From: CAYWNA01 sp964459305
Lineage (GTDB): Bacteria; Planctomycetota; Planctomycetia; Pirellulales; Pirellulaceae
Assembly: GCA_964459305.1 (NCBI GenBank)
Contig: CAYWNA010000350.1
Coordinates: forward strand, 1-11,476
Reading direction: 5' to 3'
Length of the DNA: 11,476 nt
Shown here: positions 1-6,546 of the stretch, piece after piece
Numbering within the stretch: position 1 is the stretch's first letter
How the letters are laid out: each line of letters opens with the position of its first letter
The notes under the pieces: model-generated
The model's input: only the letters and a program-made list of their open reading frames with translations
Database searches by the model: none
What the model was told of the DNA's origin: nothing
Made by a program: the position numbers and the translations under genes

Positions 1-277
1 GTTTGACCGGTGAGGTCCCCCTGTGTCCGGCGGTCTGTGAGAGCAGCGACGGTAAGCCAACGTATAAGTCGATGATGAAAGCCGAGGCAATGCACAGCGA
101 TACGAACCAGAGGCCCCATCCGCCTCCGTGACGTTCGTCCAGAAACCCTGGGACTGCGAAAAAAACTCTTTTGACCGCAGTTTGGGACCACAGCAGATCC
201 GGAGTAGTTCGAGGTTCAACCCTCGGATGAAAGGAAAAACCTGATGTTTCAGATCGCTCGAAGCGACTGGTAGACGC
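1..277 (-). CDS. Open frame running off left edge, possible membrane protein (partial)
   Basis: On the minus strand a frame stays open for about 92 codons, from an in-frame stop at 278-280 down to the window edge. The part read from about 130 to 40 encodes a convincing hydrophobic stretch (WGLWFVSLCIASAFIIDLYV) preceded by a Gly-rich turn (DERHGGG), which would suit a transmembrane helix. I do not recognise a family. There is no ATG in frame in the visible part and no clear Shine-Dalgarno sequence, so the start is unknown and this could equally be a degraded gene or a chance frame. The hydrophobic pattern is the only positive support. Confidence 0.25.
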
Positions 278-355
278 TCAAAGTTAGCAACGGCGTCGAA
301 GGATCACCAAATGACCCGTCCGTGCTCTGCGTGCCCGGACATCGGCACCGACTGG

Positions 356-553
356 CTAAGAAACGTGGGCAAGCGGCCGGCCGAACCGAGGGCGACGGTT
401 ACCGACACGATAGACGAACGTCGGTCCCATGCGTTCGCGGCGGAGGGTGGTGGAACGCGAACAGCGAAGCGTTCGGCACAGTTGTGGCAGCGTGAGCACA
501 CGGGGTGCCCTAAAGGATTTTACCAAAGCGAATTCCCTCCGTGGCCGGCTCAT
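356..553 (-). pseudogene. Short HTH-like ORF, probably a truncated gene
   Basis: A 65-residue frame begins at an ATG (553-551) preceded by a very strong Shine-Dalgarno sequence, AGGGAGG, 8 bases upstream. Residues about 8-36 (VLTLPQLCRTLRCSRSTTLR) read like the first helix-turn-helix of a family of winged-helix proteins common in planctomycetes and deltaproteobacteria, in which this segment is followed by a second conserved half beginning HGYxxSYN. That second half is missing: after SRSTTLRR the sequence becomes Arg/Pro-rich and uninformative, then stops at 356. I infer a 3'-truncated gene whose 5' end and regulatory region survive. The plus-strand frame over the same bases (311-577) lacks these features. 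The family assignment comes from memory of the motif and is moderate at best. Confidence 0.35.
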
Positions 554-561
554 AAATGCGA

Positions 562-568
562 CCTCCCT
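562..568 (-). promoter_or_regulatory. Strong Shine-Dalgarno for the 553-356 ORF
   Basis: The minus strand reads AGGGAGG, 8 bases before the ATG at 553. It decides the start of the short HTH-like ORF over the upstream ATG at 604. Confidence 0.5.
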
Positions 569-579
569 TCCTGTTGAAG

Positions 580-616
580 TAATCAGGATTATACGATGAA
601 CCATAAGTCCTGATTA
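580..616. promoter_or_regulatory. 9-bp perfect dyad overlapping a TATAAT box
   Basis: TAATCAGGA at 580-588 is repeated in inverted orientation as TCCTGATTA at 608-616, with 19 bases between. On the minus strand a perfect TATAAT lies at 618-613, overlapping the outer arm, and a perfect TTGACA lies at 647-642. The 23-base spacing between those two boxes is too long for a standard sigma-70 promoter, so the TTGACA may be irrelevant. The dyad lies between the -10-like box and the Shine-Dalgarno of the minus-strand HTH-like ORF, where an autoregulatory operator would be expected. It could also form a weak stem in the leader RNA. Confidence 0.4.
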
Positions 617-618
617 TA

Positions 619-1046
619 TCAACGTTGTTTTCAACGGGTTTTGTCAACGACACGCGACAGGTCTACATCGCCGACCTCGCCAGGCTTCTGAAGTGACAGC
701 AGATGAGGGGAACCACGTTCGACCTCCGTTCCGCGCGGCGTGCAAAAAGACAACGGGCGTCAGGTAGTGTCTGTTGCTGGCAGTGGGCGTGAATTACGAC
801 ACCGAGCCGCTCCACCGTTCCCTCGACAGTTGCCAGAACGGCCGCCGCTCCGCATCATCGCGACGAATCGTCGAGCGCCGTCATGACCCGGTACACGGCG
901 TGGCATGGTCTGAACGTACTTGTCACGCCATAATACCGGCAGACATGGCGAGGCGGGCCCAAAACGCAAGTGTCAAAGGTTGCCCCCCTCCTCATGAGTC
1001 GCGTCTGGACGGAGGTGCCGTCACTTTATCAATTCCCGTTGAACCA
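619..1046. other. Intergenic region, no supported gene
   Basis: About 430 bases between the dyad and the carbon-nitrogen hydrolase ribosome-binding site. The frame of the hydrolase stays open upstream to 774, but the translation there is Arg/Cys/His-rich with no domain signal. A minus-strand frame at 760-969 is of similar low quality. I see no convincing promoter, repeat or RNA gene. Confidence 0.5.
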
Positions 1047-1052
1047 AAGGAG
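1047..1052 (+). promoter_or_regulatory. Ribosome binding site deciding the hydrolase start
   Basis: AAGGAG lies 9 bases before the ATG at 1062. It supports that start over the in-frame upstream start at 774, which would bury the signal peptide inside the protein. Confidence 0.75.
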
Positions 1053-1061
1053 AATCCATCC

Positions 1062-2009
1062 ATGAATCGCTCCATTGCCTTGATTTTAGTCTTCGCCTCT
1101 GTTCTTCCTGCAATCGCTGCCAGCGTCGCGTCGTGCGGCGAGCGCAAGGATGGGACGACGCCACGATACGTGAGGATCGGACATTATCAGTGCGTCTGCC
1201 ATCAGGGCGGTTTTGAGACGAATCTGAACAAGGTCATCGAGGGACTCGAACTTGCCTCCGAGGCGAACCTCGACATCGTCTCATTCCCTGAGTCTCTGCT
1301 CACGGGCTATTTTCCCAAAGAGGAAGACACCTGTGCAAATTCCTTTGCCATCGACTCGCCTCAGATGCGACGTGTCCTGGAAAGAACAGCTCGGTTCGAG
1401 CCGCTTTTCTTGGTCGGATTCAACGAACTCCGCGACGGTCACCTGTTCAATACGGTGGCAGTCATCGAGCAGGGCAAGCTTCTCGGCCGGTACAGTAAGG
1501 CGATGCCGATCCACGGCTATTTCACGCCTGGCCGAGAGTTCCCCGTGTTCGAGAAGAAGGGACTCAAGTTCGGCATTGTGATCTGCGCGGACGGCGGGTA
1601 TATCGAGCCAACCCGGATCTTGTCTCTAAAGGGTGCGAGGCTGATCTTCGCGCCTCACTTCAATTTCGTGTCGGGCCCAGTCAAACACTACCAGATGGTG
1701 CGCAACGACCATATTGCCCGAGCCGTCGAGAACGGCGTTTACTTCCTCCGCGCCAACAACGTTGTGCCTGGCAGAACTCTGGACGGGTCGAGCTATCAGG
1801 GTTACGGTTACGGCGACAGCTATCTGTTGAATCCCAACGGCGAGGTCGTCGCGGCCGCGGGGCTGTTCCACGAATACCTGATGATCTACAACTTCGACCT
1901 TCAGAAGAAACACCGCAGCCAACTCAATCGTCGAAGTGTGAAATCAGCAAACGAGCTGGTGGACGCATTGCAGGAAGTGCTTGACGCGAGGTCGGGGGGA
2001 AGCTCTTGA
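1062..2009 (+). CDS. Exported carbon-nitrogen hydrolase (nitrilase superfamily), possible lipoprotein
   Basis: A 315-residue member of the nitrilase/amidase superfamily, which hydrolyses non-peptide C-N bonds in amides, nitriles or carbamoyl groups through a Glu-Lys-Cys triad. All three residues are visible: Glu77 in SFPESLLTGY, Lys146 in LGRYSKAMPIHGYF and Cys175 in GIVICADGGYIEP. Length after the leader (about 290) fits a single catalytic domain. Residues 1-24 form a signal peptide (MNRSIALILVFASVLP...) ending in VASC, so Cys25 could be a lipobox cysteine; otherwise signal peptidase I would cut nearby. Most nitrilase-superfamily enzymes are cytoplasmic, so export is notable. The start is fixed by AAGGAG at 1047-1052. 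It is transcribed alone, convergent with the minus-strand cluster. The substrate cannot be inferred. Family assignment is firm; lipidation is an inference. Confidence 0.88.
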   Translation: MNRSIALILVFASVLPAIAASVASCGERKDGTTPRYVRIGHYQCVCHQGGFETNLNKVIEGLELASEANLDIVSFPESLLTGYFPKEEDTCANSFAIDSPQMRRVLERTARFEPLFLVGFNELRDGHLFNTVAVIEQGKLLGRYSKAMPIHGYFTPGREFPVFEKKGLKFGIVICADGGYIEPTRILSLKGARLIFAPHFNFVSGPVKHYQMVRNDHIARAVENGVYFLRANNVVPGRTLDGSSYQGYGYGDSYLLNPNGEVVAAAGLFHEYLMIYNFDLQKKHRSQLNRRSVKSANELVDALQEVLDARSGGSS

Positions 2010-2204
2010 CACCTGTCCCTTCGCGACGAGGTTCTTCCAACGCCGTGCCGCTGTTTGATCGGCGTTGGCCTCTTCCCGAAGTCGCTGGATCACGCGATGA
2101 ATGTCGTTGCCGTCGCGATAGACGTAGTCCGCCGCGACCGCCGTCATCCGCTCCCCGCCTAGACGGACTCGCAGCCAGATTACCGGGCGACGATTTGCCT
2201 TACT
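2010..2204 (-). pseudogene. Remnant of a transposase C-terminal DnaA_C-like HTH domain
   Basis: In the gap between the convergent hydrolase and propeller genes, the minus strand encodes, with no nearby start codon, a clean domain. It begins NRRPVIWLRVRLGGERMTAV, continues AADYVYRDGNDIHRVIQRL and ends around LVAKGQVS. This matches the layout of the DnaA C-terminal helix-turn-helix (xxIxLxRxLxGxxLxEIGxxFGxRDxxxVxxAIxxLE), which is also found at the C-terminus of many Y1_Tnp/REP-associated transposases. No HUH transposase core lies upstream, because the propeller gene occupies that position and its stop codon (2202-2200) falls inside this frame. I infer a left-over transposase tail. An alternative is a piece of an unrelated DnaA-like regulator. 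The recognition is by eye. Confidence 0.45.
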
Positions 2205-3543
2205 TGATCTTCAAGAGATGGGATTCGGTGCGAATGATCAGGCTGTCGCGCGTGATCGCCGGCGTGGCCATGCAGAGTTCGCCTAGACTGTTCTTTCCGA
2301 GAAGTTTGAACTCCGGCCCTGCCTGGATTACGAAGGTGTCGCCGTCTTCGCTGAGGCAGAAGATCTTGCCGTCATAGGCCCATGGCGACGAAGTAAAGGC
2401 CCTCGCTCCAGGCCCGATGCGGTGCTTGCCGTAGACTTCCTTGCCGGTTCGAGCGTGGTAGCAAGCGATCATTCCTCGGTCGTACAAGACATACAAATAA
2501 TCACCGTAGAAGATCGGCGAGGGATTGTAGGGGCCCCCCTTCTTCTGGCACCAGGCGGTGTATTCGTTGGAGGTCTGATCCTCTTGCAGAGTGAAATCAC
2601 CGGTCGCGCCGGGTCGGATGGCAAACAGCGGCCTGGTTTTGATGTTTATGTAGCCTGAGGTGACGAAAAGCAGCCCGCGCCCGACAATGGGCGTGGGTAT
2701 AACATGCGACGACATGCCACCGAACTCCCAGAGCAGCTCGCCGTCGAGTCCGTAGCTGCGGGTCTTGCCGGTGCCAGGTGTGACGATCTCGGTCCGCTTT
2801 TCGTTTTCCCAAACGAACGGCGTGGCCCAATTCGACTTTTCGTCACGTCCGACCCGCCAAATTCGCGCGCCCGTCTTCTTGTCCAGCGCGACCAGGAAGG
2901 ACTCCTGTTCGTTGTCGTTGACCAGGTAGATCCGCTCGCCATGCAGCACCGGCGAGGCGGCCGTCCCCCAGCCGAAACGTGTCGGTACGCTCTCCCATCG
3001 CTTCGACCACAATAGGTTTCCTTCGAAATCGAAGCAGAATAGGCCCACGTTGCCGATGTAGGCATACACTCGCTCACCATCACTGACCGGAGTCTCCGAA
3101 GCCAAGCTGTTTTTTAGATGGTGGCCGTGTTTGGGAACTCCGCGATGGACTTCCTTCTCCCACACGATCTTCCCGGTATCGAGATCGAGGCAATAGACAA
3201 CAAAGCGGTGGACATCCTTCGGCGCCGGACGATTGCCGCCGAAATAGAGTCCCTTCTTCGGGACCTCAGGCTCTCCTCCTTCCCGAATCGCCGTCGTCAC
3301 GAAGATCCGGTTGTCCCAAACGATCGGTGAGGACCATCCGCGGCCTGGGATCGGCGTCTTCCAGGCGACGCGCTCCTCCGCACTCCACGCATCGGGCAAC
3401 CCGGAGTTGGCACTAACGCCCGACGCTCCAGGTCCGCGGAATTGCGCCCAGTTGTCCGCCGCTCGACTCTTGGTCTGAAGCCACGACAACACGACAACAA
3501 GACATACCGTCGACATTGTAGAGAATCGATTTTGGATGAACAT
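2200..3543 (-). CDS. Secreted PQQ-type (BamB-like) beta-propeller protein
   Basis: A 447-residue exported beta-propeller of the PQQ-repeat/BamB-like superfamily. Residues 1-28 are a Sec signal peptide (STVCLVVVLSWLQ core, cleavage near SRA-AD), followed by WAQFRGPGASGVS, a typical N-terminal signature of planctomycete PQQ-like proteins. Blade-type motifs recur: ASPVLHGERIYLVND at 196-210, VALDKKTGARIWR at 218-230, LDGELLWEF at 266-274, SPIFYGDYLYVLYDRG at 342-357 and SSPWAYDGKIFCLSEDG at 385-401. Each pairs an outer (G/D)xx(I/L)xxxD strand with an AxDxxTGxxxW loop. No heme-binding CXXCH motif is seen. The start has GGAG 10 bases upstream. It is the last gene of the four-gene minus-strand cluster, downstream of two oxidoreductases. 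A PQQ-dehydrogenase activity is not implied, since many such proteins are scaffolds or of unknown function. Confidence 0.85.
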   Translation of the reverse strand: MFIQNRFSTMSTVCLVVVLSWLQTKSRAADNWAQFRGPGASGVSANSGLPDAWSAEERVAWKTPIPGRGWSSPIVWDNRIFVTTAIREGGEPEVPKKGLYFGGNRPAPKDVHRFVVYCLDLDTGKIVWEKEVHRGVPKHGHHLKNSLASETPVSDGERVYAYIGNVGLFCFDFEGNLLWSKRWESVPTRFGWGTAASPVLHGERIYLVNDNEQESFLVALDKKTGARIWRVGRDEKSNWATPFVWENEKRTEIVTPGTGKTRSYGLDGELLWEFGGMSSHVIPTPIVGRGLLFVTSGYINIKTRPLFAIRPGATGDFTLQEDQTSNEYTAWCQKKGGPYNPSPIFYGDYLYVLYDRGMIACYHARTGKEVYGKHRIGPGARAFTSSPWAYDGKIFCLSEDGDTFVIQAGPEFKLLGKNSLGELCMATPAITRDSLIIRTESHLLKIK

Positions 3544-3570
3544 TGTGTCTTAACTCCATACACTCAGTGC

Positions 3571-3596
3571 GTGGGGCGGTCGGGAGACCGCCCCAC
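3571..3596. repeat. REP-like perfect hairpin, GTGGGGCGGTC family
   Basis: An 11-base arm GTGGGGCGGTC (3571-3581) is followed by GGGA and its exact reverse complement (3586-3596). No U-run follows on either strand, so a classical terminator is unlikely. A second, imperfect element of the same design lies just downstream. Confidence 0.75.
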
Positions 3597-3609
3597 AACG
3601 TCGGGGTGT

Positions 3610-3636
3610 TGTAGGCGGTGTCTCCTGACCCGCCCA
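3610..3636. repeat. Second, imperfect copy of the GTGGGGCGGTC palindrome, inverted
   Basis: Read on the minus strand this is GTGGGCGGGTCAGGAGACAC followed by CGCCTAC. It is a variant of the 3571-3596 element with one extra base in each arm. Two head-to-head copies 13 bases apart resemble a REP pair (BIME-like) in the 113-base gap between the propeller and oxidoreductase genes. Confidence 0.55.
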
Positions 3637-3656
3637 CGTCCAAGCCTAACCACTGC

Positions 3657-4784
3657 TTAGCTCAGCGGGTATCCGCAGGCCTCGAGCAGGCATTCCTGAA
3701 CGATCAGTTCGTGTTCGAGGGGATAGGGATTCTCCCTTTCGCCGCGGATGATCTCAGCCAATTCAATCAGTTGGTCATCGTATCGTGCCGGAACTTGCGG
3801 GAAGGAGACTTCCTGATATCCTGTCTTGAAAGAATCGCGAGCCTTAGACAGGGCGAGTCGGAGCTTGAGGGGTTGAGGCGGGCGGATGCCGTATATCTCC
3901 AGTGGGCGAATGTCGATCGTCCCTTCGTCGCCGCAAACCACGAGTTGACGCCGCTTGAACCCTTCTACTTCGAGAGACGAGGTGCGGATCGTGGCCGTCG
4001 TTTTCGGATACTCGAACACAACCAGTCCGTTGTCGCACATCTGACCTGCGTCCGACCGCGTTTGACGCATGAAAGGGACGATCCGTTCGGGATTGCCCAA
4101 CAGACCTACCACAAGGTCGATCAGGTGGCAGGCATATATGAACATCGTTCCACCACGAAACTGGGAGAGGTACTTCCGGTAGCTGACCCCGGAGAATTTG
4201 CTCATGACGCAGTGGACCTCGAAGACTTGGCCGAGCCAGCCTTGCTGAACCGCATTGCGACAGAACTGTACCGCCGGATTGTTCCGGTACATGTAACCCA
4301 GTTGTACAGTCAGATTGCGTCGCCCGGCCTCGTCCAGCACCTTCTTGAACTTGCTAAACGATTCTCCTCCCGGCTTGTCCAAGTGGATGTGCATGCCAGC
4401 GTTGATCGAGCGCCCGGCGATGTCCATCAGGTGGTCATCGTCGGAATCAACCTCCACGGCCACGGCCTGCAGACCCTTGGTGTCGAATAGCTGTTCCTCG
4501 GTCATCCATGTCAGGCCCTTATAGGTCGGGTTCTTTTCGTGTCTCTTGCGAAGCCCGGGATCTGGCTCAACGATGCCAACGACTTCGTAGTGGTCGCTGA
4601 GCTTCCGAAAGGTGCTCATTTTTCCCGAGGCATGCTCATGCCCCGTGCCAATTTGGCCAATCTTGATCCGCTGCTTGGGTGAATCGGCCGCGGTGGCGCT
4701 CGGTTCGAGCCACCGCCCAGCCGCGACGGCCGCGCCCGCGCCAACGGCAGTTGTTAGAAGACGACGACGATCAATGGTGTTCAT
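3657..4784 (-). CDS. Tat-exported Gfo/Idh/MocA family oxidoreductase
   Basis: A 375-residue NAD(P)-dependent oxidoreductase of the Gfo/Idh/MocA family, which oxidises or reduces sugars, polyols and their derivatives. The leader IDRRRLLTTAVGAGAAVAAG is a twin-arginine signal, so the protein should be exported folded, with cofactor. The Rossmann fold begins at residue 40 (IKIGQIGTGHEHASG). The family Lys is in LDKPGG (Lys137), replacing the commoner EKP. The C-terminal catalytic dyad candidate is His220/Asp223 in YACHLIDLV. The start is the ATG at 4784 with AGGAG 6 bases upstream; an in-frame ATG at 4811 lacks one. It lies 113 bases upstream of the propeller gene and 211 bases downstream of another oxidoreductase, each gap holding a palindrome. 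The substrate is unknown. Confidence 0.88.
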   Translation of the reverse strand: MNTIDRRRLLTTAVGAGAAVAAGRWLEPSATAADSPKQRIKIGQIGTGHEHASGKMSTFRKLSDHYEVVGIVEPDPGLRKRHEKNPTYKGLTWMTEEQLFDTKGLQAVAVEVDSDDDHLMDIAGRSINAGMHIHLDKPGGESFSKFKKVLDEAGRRNLTVQLGYMYRNNPAVQFCRNAVQQGWLGQVFEVHCVMSKFSGVSYRKYLSQFRGGTMFIYACHLIDLVVGLLGNPERIVPFMRQTRSDAGQMCDNGLVVFEYPKTTATIRTSSLEVEGFKRRQLVVCGDEGTIDIRPLEIYGIRPPQPLKLRLALSKARDSFKTGYQEVSFPQVPARYDDQLIELAEIIRGERENPYPLEHELIVQECLLEACGYPLS

Positions 4785-4790
4785 GGGGTG

Positions 4791-4795
4791 CTCCT
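4791..4795 (-). promoter_or_regulatory. Ribosome binding site deciding the oxidoreductase start
   Basis: AGGAG on the minus strand lies 6 bases before the ATG at 4784. It places the twin-arginine motif near the N-terminus and argues against the in-frame ATG at 4811. Confidence 0.65.
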
Positions 4796-4824
4796 GGTGT
4801 TTTTTCTGCACTAAGGCTAACTCG

Positions 4825-4900
4825 GTAGGTCAGGCTGTGCCTGACGGAAACCGGCTCGATCGGCTTGAGACCGCAATTCGTCAGGCACAGCCTGACCTAC
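4825..4900. repeat. Large palindrome, GTAGGTCAGGCTGTGCC family
   Basis: A 22-base arm at 4825-4846 (GTAGGTCAGGCTGTGCCTGA...) is exactly reverse-complemented at 4879-4900, with a 32-base loop. Each arm is itself partly palindromic (TCAGGC...GCCTGA). Translated in some frames it gives VGQAVPD and RQAQPDL, strings commonly seen in spurious planctomycete ORFs. It is 40 bases upstream of an oxidoreductase start. Without a U-run it looks like a dispersed repeat or MITE-like element rather than a terminator. Confidence 0.85.
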
Positions 4901-4995
4901 AAAGCTGGCTTTGGTAACGTTCGTCCATCTAAAACAGGTCTTGTTAGAGTGCCTAAACCGTCTGCAGAACCATTCCACGAGACTGCGATGGAAAG

Positions 4996-6441
4996 TCATG
5001 CCTGCCGATCGTCCGAGGACCAGCCTTTTCGGTACGGAGGGAGCAGCATCCGGTTGGCCTCCTCATCGTTCAGGATCGCGCACGCCACGGGATCGAAGTC
5101 CAGCGGCCGGCCCACGGCGGAGGCAATGTTGCCCAAGTTCAGCAATTCGATCATGGGACCGGAGTGATCGAAGTTCGACATGGGCAATGGCCCGCCTTTG
5201 CACGCCGCCACCCACTCACGCTCGTGACTGCCGGACCGCGGCAGCTTCTGCGGAGGGCCGCCGGCGTTGGGGAACTTCTCTTCCGGCAGAAGCTTGCAGA
5301 CGGAATTGTGAAAATTGGCCAGCGCCATGCCCTTGCTTCCCACAATCAGCAGGAAAGAATGCGCTGACCAACTCCCTTTCTGCCACTGGAGCGGTTGTCC
5401 GGCCAGCTTCTCCAGACGATCGAGGATCCCGCGGCGTTTGATCTCCGCGTTCCACGCATTGCACCAATGAATCTGCGTGCGAGGCATCGCGCCGTGCGCC
5501 GGCAAGTCGAAGTGGACGATCTGGCAGCGCGGGAAGTTCTCCGGGCAGCGTTCGGAAATCTCGGTCGTGATTCGAATCGTTTCCTTTCCATCCGCGTTGT
5601 CCCAAAGGGCTTGCAGATTGAACGCCTTGAAGGCCAGGTTGAGCGAGTGCGAGCCCGCGCCGCCCAAGGCGCCGCCGCCAAAGTCGCGCCACCGATTCCA
5701 ACCGATCAGGTCTGGAGTTTCCGGCCTTCCGCCCGCTCCGGGAAACTGTGGAGGCAGATAACCCGGATGGAAGGGCCGCATCGGCGCCGGACCAATCCAC
5801 AGGTCCCAATCGAGGCTTTCCGGTACCGGCTGCCCCGCGGGCCGAGCCAACGGCCCCGTTCCGCCCGACTCGAACAGCACGTGGGCCTCGCGCAGTTCGC
5901 CGATCGCCCCGTCCTGGATCAACTCCAAGGTGCGACGGAACGAATCCGTGGCCATGCCCTGGTTGCCCATCTGTGTGGCGACCTTATGGCGATGGGCCAT
6001 TTCACGAAGTTGCCGCGCTTCGCCTACGTCGTGCGTCAGGGGTTTTTCCAAGTAGACGTGCTTCCGTCGTTTCATGGCCGCCGCAGCGATCACGGCGTGC
6101 GAGTGCACGGGAGTCGCGATGACCACCGCGTCGATCTGACGTTCCATTTCGTCGAATAGCTTGCGGAAATCGCGATACTGGCGAGCCGTTGGAACAAGCT
6201 TCGCCGGCCCGTCCAACTGCTTCTGGTTGACATCGCACACGGCCACCAGATTCTCGCCGATCCGCGGAAAAGCGCGAACGTGATGCGATCCACCTCGCGC
6301 GCCTAGGCCTATCAACGCGATGTTCAGTTTCTCGTTGGCCTGGTAGCTTCGGGCCGAATCGCTGTTGCCGAGGATCAATAGGCCGGCTCCGGCTGCCGCA
6401 GTGCCAGACAGGAAACGACGGCGATTGATACGTGTCTTCAT
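4996..6441 (-). CDS. Tat-exported Gfo/Idh/MocA family oxidoreductase, long form
   Basis: A 481-residue relative of the downstream oxidoreductase, of the longer form common in planctomycetes and verrucomicrobia. The leader INRRRFLSGTAAAGAGLLIL is a textbook twin-arginine signal. The Rossmann motif ALIGLGARGGSH starts at residue 42, the conserved VYLEKPLTHDVGEA (Glu132-Lys133-Pro134) follows, and the C-terminal part carries DWDLWIGPAP, WRDFGGGALGGAGSH (His265 at the usual active-site position) and a conserved tail (PMIELLNLGNIASAVGRPL). GGGGAG lies 9 bases before the ATG at 6441. The two oxidoreductases are only distantly similar, so they are not a recent duplication. The likely role is oxidation or isomerisation of a sugar derivative in the periplasm; the substrate is not readable. 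Confidence 0.9.
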   Translation of the reverse strand: MKTRINRRRFLSGTAAAGAGLLILGNSDSARSYQANEKLNIALIGLGARGGSHHVRAFPRIGENLVAVCDVNQKQLDGPAKLVPTARQYRDFRKLFDEMERQIDAVVIATPVHSHAVIAAAAMKRRKHVYLEKPLTHDVGEARQLREMAHRHKVATQMGNQGMATDSFRRTLELIQDGAIGELREAHVLFESGGTGPLARPAGQPVPESLDWDLWIGPAPMRPFHPGYLPPQFPGAGGRPETPDLIGWNRWRDFGGGALGGAGSHSLNLAFKAFNLQALWDNADGKETIRITTEISERCPENFPRCQIVHFDLPAHGAMPRTQIHWCNAWNAEIKRRGILDRLEKLAGQPLQWQKGSWSAHSFLLIVGSKGMALANFHNSVCKLLPEEKFPNAGGPPQKLPRSGSHEREWVAACKGGPLPMSNFDHSGPMIELLNLGNIASAVGRPLDFDPVACAILNDEEANRMLLPPYRKGWSSDDRQA

Positions 6442-6455
6442 GGCTTTTCACTCCC

Positions 6456-6516
6456 CGTGGGATAGGCTTCCAGCCTGTCAGATCATTCGGCCGACAGGCT
6501 GGAAGCCTATCCCACG
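6456..6516. repeat. Large perfect palindrome, GGGATAGGCTTCCAGCC family, copy 1
   Basis: A 24-base arm at 6456-6479 (CGTGGGATAGGCTTCCAGCC...) is exactly reverse-complemented at 6493-6516, with a 13-base loop. A second copy lies at 9814-9872. The element fills the 105-base gap between the ThuA-VCBS gene and the long oxidoreductase, directly adjoining the Shine-Dalgarno of the latter. In one frame it translates to WDRLPACQ...TGWKPIPR, a string frequent in spurious planctomycete ORFs. Confidence 0.9.
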
Positions 6517-6546
6517 TAATTCGGTAACTTACTGTTATGCGCGCCC

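Noticed and set aside
207..226. tRNA T-arm-like sequence (CGAGG TTCAAC CCTCG)
   Set aside because: The loop is only 6 bases, and no acceptor, D or anticodon arm can be folded around it.
311..577. Plus-strand 88-codon ORF in the left intergenic region
   Set aside because: It is low-complexity in character with no ribosome-binding site; the minus strand has the better Shine-Dalgarno, dyad and HTH-like segment.
774..1061. In-frame N-terminal extension of the carbon-nitrogen hydrolase to 774
   Set aside because: It would put 96 low-quality residues before a clear signal peptide, and the AAGGAG at 1047-1052 supports the start at 1062.
3571..3596. Rho-independent terminator
   Set aside because: The stem is strong, but no U-run follows on either strand and a related imperfect copy lies beside it, which fits a REP-type repeat better.
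4612..4999. ORFs on both strands across the GTAGGTCAGGC palindrome
   Set aside because: Their only recognisable strings (VGQAVPD, RQAQPDL) are the repeat arms translated; there is no ribosome-binding site or domain.
5395..6159. Plus-strand 254-codon ORF
   Set aside because: It is entirely antisense to the long oxidoreductase, which has a Tat signal, full-length family motifs and a ribosome-binding site.
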